This document shows positions 8,415 to 14,174 of a stretch of 14,818 nt of DNA, in pieces. The DNA comes from an uncultured Actinomycetes bacterium. Its GTDB lineage: Bacteria > Actinomycetota > Actinomycetes > S36-B12 > UBA5976. The notes beneath the pieces are model-generated. The model was not told the DNA's origin. It saw only the letters and a program-made list of their open reading frames with translations, and did no database searches. The stretch's first letter is position 1. Every line of letters begins with the position of its first letter. The translations under genes were made by a program, and so were the position numbers. The DNA lies in NCBI GenBank assembly GCA_903951185.1, contig CAJBBC010000130.1:1-14818 (forward strand), given 5' to 3'.

Positions 8415-8712
8415 GAGATGTCGGCCGCACTTGCCAAGTTTTAGTTGCTTCATTGAATTCAATTTCGAAAGTATTAACAGTCCCAACTGGAGCTGCTTCT
8501 ACTCGCCAAAATATTTTTTCTTCAACTTCGGGAAGCCCCTGGCTAGAGCCAACCTGTTTCCACCACGGGTTAGTCTCTTTCCACTTTGTAAGCAGGGAGT
8601 GAACGTGAAATGCTCGACCTTTATAGAAGAACTCAATCGGGATACCTTCATGGGCAACCACCCCATCGGCCCCGGTTAGGGCAGTGGGTTCTAAGTCAGA
8701 GTATTCGAACAT
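8404..8712 (-). CDS. DUF6504 protein, first gene of the SOS polymerase operon
   Basis: This small protein of about 102 residues resembles the actinobacterial DUF6504 family, which sits beside imuB and imuC genes in many actinobacteria. Landmarks are GIPIEFFYKGRAFHVHSLLTKW (about residues 22-43), the aromatic pair NPWW, and EEKIFWRVEA. The family has no established activity. The context ties it to mutagenic repair. I chose ATG at 8710-8712: there is no Shine-Dalgarno, but TATATT ends 7 nt upstream, as for a leaderless mRNA, and the start codon lies inside the LexA box. A GTG at 8728-8730 would add six residues but would place the -10 hexamer inside the coding region. The gene overlaps imuC by 11 nt, so translation is likely coupled. 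Confidence 0.75.
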   Translation of the reverse strand: MFEYSDLEPTALTGADGVVAHEGIPIEFFYKGRAFHVHSLLTKWKETNPWWKQVGSSQGLPEVEEKIFWRVEAAPVGTVNTFEIEFNEATKTWQVRPTSRGK

Positions 8713-8720
8713 TTGTTCGA
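8705..8720 (-). promoter_or_regulatory. LexA operator (SOS box)
   Basis: TCGAAC-N4-GTTCGA is a perfect match to the mycobacterial/actinobacterial LexA box. The dyad extends by two bases on each side (8703-8722), giving 8-bp arms. It overlaps the last base of the -10 hexamer, the presumed start site and the ATG of the DUF6504 gene, so bound LexA should block initiation directly. The expected result is damage-induced expression of DUF6504, imuC and hutD. Confidence 0.93.
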
Positions 8721-8749
8721 ATATAGCCACAGGTTCGGACAGTCCGCAA
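8720..8749 (-). promoter_or_regulatory. Promoter of the DUF6504-imuC-hutD operon
   Basis: On the minus strand, TATATT (8725-8720) is a good -10 hexamer, seven bases before the ATG at 8712. TTGCGG (8749-8744) is a partial -35 at 18 nt. The predicted transcript begins at or next to the start codon. Confidence 0.65.
8736..8746. other. Short palindrome over the imuC-operon -35/spacer region
   Basis: CGGAC-A-GTCCG is an 11-bp inverted repeat with 5-bp arms, directly upstream of the LexA box. It could be a second operator, part of an activator site, or chance. Confidence 0.35.
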
Positions 8750-8809
8750 ATATGGGCTGGGGATTGACTAAATACCTTAAAACAGTGCCTCTTGGTTCTT
8801 CGATCTGTC

Positions 8810-8824
8810 GACTGGAAACCAGTC
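8810..8824 (-). other. Hairpin just downstream of the SRAP gene
   Basis: GACTGG-N3-CCAGTC is a perfect 6-bp stem with a 3-nt loop, 7 nt past the SRAP stop codon. It lacks a T-run, so at most it is a weak terminator or an mRNA 3' end structure between the SRAP gene and the SOS promoter. Confidence 0.4.
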
Positions 8825-8831
8825 TCAGTCC

Positions 8832-9560
8832 TCAGAACAACGTGTCTGGCTGGCCCAGTTCGATCTGCTGAACTAACTCGGGTCCATGGTTTCGCGCATT
8901 ATTAACGGCCGTCGAAACTGGTCTAATCGCTAAACCGGCAGCAGGCTCAGGTAAATCCAGAAGCTCCAAGTATTCATTTACTTGCTCCTTATTAAGCGCG
9001 TCATTTGATAGCCAAGTTGCCCAGCGATCTTTTGGCAACAGCACTGGCATCCGGTGATGTACTTTGGCAATTTCACCAACTGACTCTCGAGTAATAATCG
9101 AAACAGTAGTTAGCACTTCGCCAGTTTGTGGGTTAGCCCAGTCTTCATAAAGTCCAGCCATTGAAAGTAATGAGTTATCTTCATTTGAAATATAGAACGG
9201 TTGTTTAAGTTTGAAGTTACCAAGTTCAGTAGCCCACTCGTAGTAACCGTCAGCTGGCACTAAGCAGCGACGTGCTTTAAAGGCAGATCTAAAACTTGGC
9301 TTCTCGGCAACTGATTCAACGCGCGCATTAATTGTGTTACTCGCACGACTTGCATCTTTACTCCAACTTGGCACTAAACCCCAAGAGGCTATTTCCAGCT
9401 GCCGGGCTTTGCCATCTTGATCACTGGCATTAACAAAGTAAATATTTTTAGTCGGTGAGATATTCCAGTCTGCTGGCAAGAATGCATCAGGCTTACCTTT
9501 AACGTCAAACTGTAAAGCAATATCCTGCGCATCTGCAGATAGGGCATACCGACCACACAT
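8832..9560 (-). CDS. SRAP-family abasic-site protein (YedK/HMCES-like)
   Basis: This protein of 242 residues covers the whole SRAP domain. Cys2 follows the initiator Met (MCGRYAL) and, once exposed, forms the thiazolidine crosslink to abasic sites in single-stranded DNA. The other active-site groups are visible: INARVES (N78, R80, E82), PADGYYEW (E108) and HHRMP (H168). The product shields abasic sites during replication and may also open the strand or reverse the link. The start is fixed by the need for Cys2. TAGGCT ends 6 nt upstream of the ATG and no Shine-Dalgarno is seen, so the mRNA may be leaderless. No LexA box lies upstream. It is followed, on the same strand, by the LexA-controlled polymerase operon. 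Confidence 0.95.
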   Translation of the reverse strand: MCGRYALSADAQDIALQFDVKGKPDAFLPADWNISPTKNIYFVNASDQDGKARQLEIASWGLVPSWSKDASRASNTINARVESVAEKPSFRSAFKARRCLVPADGYYEWATELGNFKLKQPFYISNEDNSLLSMAGLYEDWANPQTGEVLTTVSIITRESVGEIAKVHHRMPVLLPKDRWATWLSNDALNKEQVNEYLELLDLPEPAAGLAIRPVSTAVNNARNHGPELVQQIELGQPDTLF

Positions 9561-9601
9561 ACCTAAAGCCTAAGTTACTTTTGACGGAGTAATGTTGCCC
9601 T

Positions 9602-10663
9602 ATGGCAGTTAAGCAAGTAAATCCAAATGTGGTTGTGCATGCGGCTGCGCATATTTGGGCTACTGAATCAACACAAGGTCCAGCGCTGCAATTTCACCAA
9701 AGTTTGCCGGGTTATGCACCAACTGAGTTAATTGATGTGCCACAACTTGCCCAAGAACTTGGCCTTGGCAAAGTTTTAGTTAAAGACGAATCTGCCAGGT
9801 TTGGGTTGCCTGCGTTTAAGGCACTTGGCGCCACTTGGGCTATTGATAAAGCACTGCGCGCCTTAAGCGCCGGGCCAGATGCTGTGCTCGTTACTGCAAC
9901 CGATGGTAACCACGGCCGAGCTGTGGCAAGAACTGCAAAGTTACGTGGGCTTGCTGCGCGGATCTACATTCCTGATGGAGTCAGCGACTTTGCTATTCAA
10001 GCTATTGCGGATGAAGGCGCAAAAGTTACTCGCATTAATGGTGATTACGATTTAGCCGTTGCGGCCGCTGCAAAAGATGCTGAAGAAACGGGCGCGCTTT
10101 TAATTCAAGATACGGCTTGGGATGGTTACGAAGAAGTGCCAAGTTGGATTGTTGAGGGTTACTCCACCATGGTTGCTGAAGTCGATCAACAATTAGCTCA
10201 GCAAGGTTTAGCTGCCGATTTAGTGATTGTGCCAACTGGAGTGGGTTCGCTTTTGCAAGCAGTCATCGCGCATTACCGGGGGCAATTAGCCGAAGCCAAA
10301 GTAGTTAGTGTTGAGCCAGATACCGCGGGCGGAGTTTTTGAAAGCCTTAAAGCTGGCCAGTTAGTTTCAGTAGCGACTAAAACCACAATCATGACCGGGC
10401 TTAATTGTGGGACGCCATCTAGTTTGGCGATGCCATACATTTTGCAAGGGCTATCGGGCAGTTTGTTAGTTGATGACCGCGAGGCAAGAGCAGCTTTAGC
10501 GCACTTAACTGAACTTGGTGTGAAAGTTGGACCTTGCGGGGCAGCGGCTCTTTCCGGAATCAGAACACTGATGGCAAGTGATGCTAAAACAGAGCTTGGC
10601 CTTAATGAAGATTCAGTAGTTGTTCTACTTTCAACAGAAAGCGCCGAAGCAAATCCGATTTAG
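9602..10663 (+). CDS. Fold-type II PLP enzyme, diaminopropionate ammonia-lyase-like
   Basis: This protein of 353 residues belongs to the tryptophan-synthase-beta/threonine-dehydratase fold. The PLP lysine is K73 in RFGLPAFKALGA, TATDGNHGRA (about 98-107) is the cofactor/substrate loop, and PTGVGSLLQ is the glycine-rich phosphate site. The segments LIQDTAWDGYEEVPSWIVEGY, VEPD and IMTGLNCGTPS follow diaminopropionate ammonia-lyase (YgeX/DpaL) closely. That enzyme turns 2,3-diaminopropionate into pyruvate and ammonia. The protein is shorter than the E. coli enzyme of about 398 residues, so it may have a different substrate, such as serine, threonine or a related amino acid. GGAG at 9586-9589 is 12 nt from the ATG, too far to be convincing, while TAATGT ends 6 nt upstream. 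It is divergent from the SRAP gene, 41 nt apart. Confidence 0.8.
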   Translation: MAVKQVNPNVVVHAAAHIWATESTQGPALQFHQSLPGYAPTELIDVPQLAQELGLGKVLVKDESARFGLPAFKALGATWAIDKALRALSAGPDAVLVTATDGNHGRAVARTAKLRGLAARIYIPDGVSDFAIQAIADEGAKVTRINGDYDLAVAAAAKDAEETGALLIQDTAWDGYEEVPSWIVEGYSTMVAEVDQQLAQQGLAADLVIVPTGVGSLLQAVIAHYRGQLAEAKVVSVEPDTAGGVFESLKAGQLVSVATKTTIMTGLNCGTPSSLAMPYILQGLSGSLLVDDREARAALAHLTELGVKVGPCGAAALSGIRTLMASDAKTELGLNEDSVVVLLSTESAEANPI

Positions 10664-10695
10664 CGCCTTCTCGAGGTTTGCAGGTTAACAGCCCC

Positions 10696-10701
10696 TAAAC
10701 T
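10696..10701 (+). promoter_or_regulatory. Possible -10 element upstream of the DinB-fold gene
   Basis: TAAACT (TANNNT) ends 6 nt before ATG 10708, and no Shine-Dalgarno is present, which fits a leaderless transcript. No good -35 was found at the usual distance. Confidence 0.3.
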
Positions 10702-10707
10702 TTATGA

Positions 10708-11187
10708 ATGCAACATTTACGCGTTGGATTTTTACACAGTGCCTGGGCCGATAATTTACTTTTTGAAAAATTACAAGAGTGTCCTGAAGCGGCGCTTGAA
10801 TGGCATTACGCCGATCCGCAGTGGCCAATTACAAGAATTGCTATGCACATAGTTGAGGGCGTCGAGTGGTACCGCTACGTACTTTCAGGTAAGCAATGGA
10901 CGGAATTTGAGTATCCAAAGACCTGGAATGACTTGGAAGTACTTCGAATTAAGCTAGCCGAGACTTACCAAGATGTGTTTACTGAAATCGATCAAGCAGA
11001 CGAACTTATTGTTTTTGAAGATGAAAATGGTCCACGCCAGGCTATGCGGTCAACAGTTTTAAATCAGATTCCGTATCACTCAACGGAACATCGTGCACAG
11101 ATTTTTGTGGCACTACAAATAAATGGCTACAACAATATTTCTGCTGACGATTTTGATGTCTGGGCCTATGAAAACTCGCAAGAATAA
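10708..11187 (+). CDS. DinB/YfiT-fold putative metal-dependent protein
   Basis: This protein of 159 residues is a likely four-helix bundle of the DinB/YfiT family. The metal-binding histidine triad is visible: H47 in AMHIVEGVEWY, and H124 and H128 in PYHSTEHRAQIF. Family members include thiol S-transferases and damage-inducible proteins of unknown role, so no substrate is assigned. Despite the family name there is no LexA box near it. ATG 10708 is in frame; the ATG at 10704 is not. It lies 44 nt after the PLP enzyme and ends just before a strong terminator, so the two may share a transcript, though a -10-like TAAACT hints at its own start. Confidence 0.88.
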   Translation: MQHLRVGFLHSAWADNLLFEKLQECPEAALEWHYADPQWPITRIAMHIVEGVEWYRYVLSGKQWTEFEYPKTWNDLEVLRIKLAETYQDVFTEIDQADELIVFEDENGPRQAMRSTVLNQIPYHSTEHRAQIFVALQINGYNNISADDFDVWAYENSQE

Positions 11188-11198
11188 TCTACTCAATT

Positions 11199-11231
11199 AA
11201 AAAAGCCCCAGAAATTATCTGGGGCTTTTTT
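11199..11231. terminator. Strong bidirectional intrinsic terminator
   Basis: GCCCCAGA (11205-11212) pairs perfectly with TCTGGGGC (11218-11225) around an AATTA loop. Six A residues lie on the left and six T residues on the right, so it works on both strands. It ends the DinB-fold transcript on plus and the yccA transcript on minus. Confidence 0.95.
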
Positions 11232-11242
11232 ATTAGTTCTAA

Positions 11243-11980
11243 TTAATCGTCGCCACGCATAATTGCCATAATGCGAAGTAGTTCGGTGTAAAGCCAAACA
11301 AGTGACAGTACTAAACCAAACGCCATCCGCCATGATTCTTTTTCAGGCATACCTTGAGCAATACCGCGATTGATCATTTCAAAATCCATCACAAGCGAGA
11401 AAGTTGCAAGTAATACACCTGCTGCACAAAGTAATAGACCAAGTCCACCAACTCCGTAGAAGCCCCAACCGCCACCAACTCCAAAGAAGCTAGTTACGAA
11501 TGAGATAAGTGCAATCACGCCATAGGAAATCATGGCGGTCATAAAGATCTTGGTGAACTTTGCATCAACCTTGATAATTTTGTTTTGGTACATCGTAAGC
11601 ATTACGCCAAATGCAACAAGTGTGCCTAGTACTGCCTGACGAGCGATACCTGGGCCATATGCAGTTTCAAACCAAAGGCTTAGTGCGCCAAGGAACACGC
11701 CTTCAGCTAAACCGTAAGAAATAACTAAGGCAGGTGATACTTCGCGCTTAAATGCGTTAACTAAACCAAGTACAAGTGCCACGATCATGGCAGGGAAAAG
11801 TAAGCCAGGCATAACCCAGCCAATTCCAGCGCCAACTACAACAAGTGCAAAAACTGCAGCAGTTTTCATGATGACGTCATGAATAGTTAGTCGACCAGCA
11901 CCTGGGCCATTAACAAGTTGAGCCAGTTCTTCGTTTGAAACAACTGGACCGTTCATGCGGGAGAAAATTGGGTTACTCAT
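11243..11980 (-). CDS. Bax inhibitor-1/YccA family membrane protein
   Basis: This protein of 245 residues has seven hydrophobic segments, at about 37-57, 60-76, 83-103, 112-130, 145-166, 176-196 and 217-238. The N-terminus MSNPIFSRM matches actinobacterial members of the family. Acidic residues in or next to the late helices (D199 in VMDFEMI, E233) correspond to the pH-sensing/ion-path residues of the TMBIM fold. The family forms a membrane channel or leak, or modulates membrane proteases. The role in this organism is unknown. GGAAGGA at 11985-11991 is a clear ribosome site 4 nt from the ATG. It is the last gene of a probable ribokinase-ocd-yccA run and ends at the shared terminator. Confidence 0.93.
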   Translation of the reverse strand: MSNPIFSRMNGPVVSNEELAQLVNGPGAGRLTIHDVIMKTAAVFALVVVGAGIGWVMPGLLFPAMIVALVLGLVNAFKREVSPALVISYGLAEGVFLGALSLWFETAYGPGIARQAVLGTLVAFGVMLTMYQNKIIKVDAKFTKIFMTAMISYGVIALISFVTSFFGVGGGWGFYGVGGLGLLLCAAGVLLATFSLVMDFEMINRGIAQGMPEKESWRMAFGLVLSLVWLYTELLRIMAIMRGDD

Positions 11981-12017
11981 TTTGTCCTTCCAGACTTCGG
12001 GTTACCTTCTTATTAGT

Positions 12018-13064
12018 TTAAACAACCCGACGGAGTTTTCTCTTCCCGCGACGTGAATGGCCAAATAAATCCCTTGGATCTTCAGGATTTGGCACAAGTT
12101 CGATATCAATACCCATATTGCGTTTAATCGCCTCGCGGTAGACGTATTGCAAAGTTGAGTAGTCCTCAAGCGCGAATCCAACTGAGTCGAAAAGTGTTAC
12201 TTGTTCGGCAGAATCACGGCCGGCGATTTCGCCAGTTAGTACACGCCAAAGATCGAAAGTTGGTGAGTTTGGCTCAAGTTGCTGGATTTCGCCTTCAACT
12301 CGAGTCTGTGGTTCAAACTCCACAAAAACTTTTGCATTACGCGGAATGTCGGCATGCATTTCAGTTTTGCCAGGGCAGTCGCCACCAACACCATTTAAAT
12401 GCATACCTGGTTCGATCATGTCCGGAGTTAGCACAATCGCAGCCGCTTTATCTGCAGTCACTGTAGTAATAATGTCGGCGCCTTTACATGCCTCTGCTGT
12501 TGAGGAACAAATTGTTACTTTGAGGTTTGGATATTCAGCAAGATTTTGTTTCATTTTTTGGCTGACATAAGCGTCAGTGTCGTAAGCGCGAATTTCTTCA
12601 ATACCTAAATGTGCATGAAAAGCTATCGCCTGGAATTCACTTTGTGAACCGTTTCCGATTAATGCCATAACTTTTGAATCTTTGCGAGCAACTGCTCGAG
12701 CAGCCATCAGTGAGGTAGCTGCAGTTCGCATTGCAGTCGCAAGTGTTAATTCACTTAACAAAATTGGGTAGCCATTTTTCATATTCGATAGTGCGCCAAA
12801 TGCCATCACAGTTGGCATATCAAAATTAGTTGGATTGTCTGGGTGACCGTTTACGTATTTAAAGCCATAACCTTCAGCATCAGATACTGGCATCAATTCG
12901 ATGACACCTAATTCATTGTGTGCACCAAACCGGGCGCTCTTATCGAAATCTTCCCAACGCTTGAAGTTTTCTTCAATTAAATTAGCTAATTCGCCAATGA
13001 AAACATCTACGCCAATTTCGTGGGCTAAGTCGGACATGGTTGGGACATCAATAAAACGGGTCAT
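12018..13064 (-). CDS. ocd: Ornithine cyclodeaminase
   Basis: This protein of 348 residues is very similar throughout to Pseudomonas ornithine cyclodeaminase. It starts FIDVPTMSDL. FKYVNGHP carries K69, followed by LLSELTLATAMRTAATSLMAARA, a Rossmann GNGSQSEF loop (137-144) for NAD, and VGGDCPGK with the catalytic Asp at D229 (D228 in the Pseudomonas enzyme). It converts L-ornithine to L-proline with release of ammonia, using bound NAD in a hidden redox cycle, in the cytoplasm. The C-terminal SRRGKRKLRR tail is basic, as in the Pseudomonas protein. No clear ribosome site precedes the ATG. It lies 51 nt after ribokinase and 37 nt before yccA on the same strand, without a strong terminator between. 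Confidence 0.95.
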   Translation of the reverse strand: MTRFIDVPTMSDLAHEIGVDVFIGELANLIEENFKRWEDFDKSARFGAHNELGVIELMPVSDAEGYGFKYVNGHPDNPTNFDMPTVMAFGALSNMKNGYPILLSELTLATAMRTAATSLMAARAVARKDSKVMALIGNGSQSEFQAIAFHAHLGIEEIRAYDTDAYVSQKMKQNLAEYPNLKVTICSSTAEACKGADIITTVTADKAAAIVLTPDMIEPGMHLNGVGGDCPGKTEMHADIPRNAKVFVEFEPQTRVEGEIQQLEPNSPTFDLWRVLTGEIAGRDSAEQVTLFDSVGFALEDYSTLQYVYREAIKRNMGIDIELVPNPEDPRDLFGHSRRGKRKLRRVV

Positions 13065-13115
13065 GTCGCTATCGTTTCACAAACTAAATGAAAAGGCGAA
13101 AAAGTGTAATTAGTT

Positions 13116-14051
13116 CTACGCTTTTGTGACTTTCTGCAAAATATTTAATGCTTCGGAATTCGTTGGATACGCAGCTTGAGTTCCTTCACGGGTTACCCCG
13201 ATGGCAGCAGCTCGACAACCTAATTCAACAGCTTTTTCAACTGTTAATCCACTTGCTAAGCCATAAGTGAAAGCGCCAACGAATGAATCGCCGGCACCGG
13301 TGGTATCAACTGCTGTGACTTTTTCGCCAGGTACACGAACTACTTTTCCATCATCTTGAACATAAGCAGCGCCAGCTTCGCCTAAAGTTACAACAAGTTT
13401 TGTTTCAAGTAATTTAGCTAATTCAGAAATAACTTGATCTGAGTCAGGCGATTTACTTTGCGGATGTAGATCTGCGAACTCAAGTTCGTTTGGAATTATC
13501 CAGTCACATACCGAAAGTAGATCTTGATTAATCGGTTGTGATGGCGCCGGATTAAAAATAGTTATTGCGCCACGTTTTTGGGCAGCCGCAAAAGCTGCTG
13601 CGGTAACATTTTGTGGGATTTCAAATTGCCCAACTACAGCAACTAAATCTGGAATATTCTCAATCGCTGAAACTGCATGCTCAACTGTTAATTCATTATT
13701 GGCACCAGGAGCGATAATAATTCGATTCTGCCCATTTGGCTCAACCCAAATTGAGGCAACTCCACTTGGCTTTTCTACTCGGGAAATGTATTGCGTATTA
13801 ATATTCTCGAGTACTAATTGAGAAATGTAACTATCCCCAAACACATCAGTGCCCAGAGCGTTAACTAAATAAATAGGTTGACCGAATCGACCAAGCATCA
13901 CGGCCTGATTTGCACCCTTGCCGCCGAAGCCCAACAAAAATTTATCGCCCGAAACTGTTTGTCCACCCTGTGGAATATTGTGGGTGAAAGTAACCATGTC
14001 GATCATGGTGCTACCGACAACTGCAATATTTCCTTTGGTGATGTTTCCCAT
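13116..14051 (-). CDS. rbsK: Ribokinase (PfkB family)
   Basis: This protein of 311 residues is a PfkB-family sugar kinase. GGKGANQAVMLGRFG (43-57) is the first PfkB signature and binds substrate. NPAPSQP (167-173) and the VDTTGAGDSFVGAF segment (248-261) follow, with the catalytic base at D255 and the anion hole before it. It should phosphorylate D-ribose to ribose-5-phosphate with ATP. Related sugars or nucleosides cannot be ruled out from sequence. AAGAAGG at 14056-14062 is a good ribosome site 4 nt from the ATG. It is first in a minus-strand run with ocd and yccA. No ribose transporter gene is in the window. Confidence 0.92.
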   Translation of the reverse strand: MGNITKGNIAVVGSTMIDMVTFTHNIPQGGQTVSGDKFLLGFGGKGANQAVMLGRFGQPIYLVNALGTDVFGDSYISQLVLENINTQYISRVEKPSGVASIWVEPNGQNRIIIAPGANNELTVEHAVSAIENIPDLVAVVGQFEIPQNVTAAAFAAAQKRGAITIFNPAPSQPINQDLLSVCDWIIPNELEFADLHPQSKSPDSDQVISELAKLLETKLVVTLGEAGAAYVQDDGKVVRVPGEKVTAVDTTGAGDSFVGAFTYGLASGLTVEKAVELGCRAAAIGVTREGTQAAYPTNSEALNILQKVTKA

Positions 14052-14174
14052 CAGACCTTCTTGTTATTTGAGTGGCTATTAGCGACTTTACCGTGACCTA
14101 ATGCATACGAATATGGCTATCTGGACCTTCGAACTCATGCCAAAATTGAGGAATTATCTTTTAAGGGAGTAGCA
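14052..14174. promoter_or_regulatory. Divergent promoter region between rbsK and the malic enzyme gene
   Basis: This 123-nt gap must hold promoters for both flanking genes. On minus it contains TAAAGT and the rbsK ribosome site. On plus it contains TTATCT near 14155-14160 and AAGGGAG at 14163-14169. A TCGAAC half-site at 14129-14134 has no second arm. No firm operator was found. Confidence 0.5.

Noticed and set aside
8415..8486. N-terminal extension of imuC to ATG 8486
   Set aside because: The extra 24 residues look unlike any ImuC N-terminus and lie wholly inside DUF6504. GTG 8414 gives the usual start and an 11-nt overlap.
12155..12570. Plus-strand open frames opposite ocd
   Set aside because: They lie antisense to a gene conserved along its full length and show low-complexity, shadow-type translations.
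13065..13115. Terminator between rbsK and ocd
   Set aside because: AAAAGCG and CGCCTTTT could pair only with a bulge and a long loop, and no T-run follows a stable stem.
14129..14134. Second LexA box between rbsK and the malic enzyme gene
   Set aside because: Only the TCGAAC half is present. The bases four positions on do not form GTTCGA.
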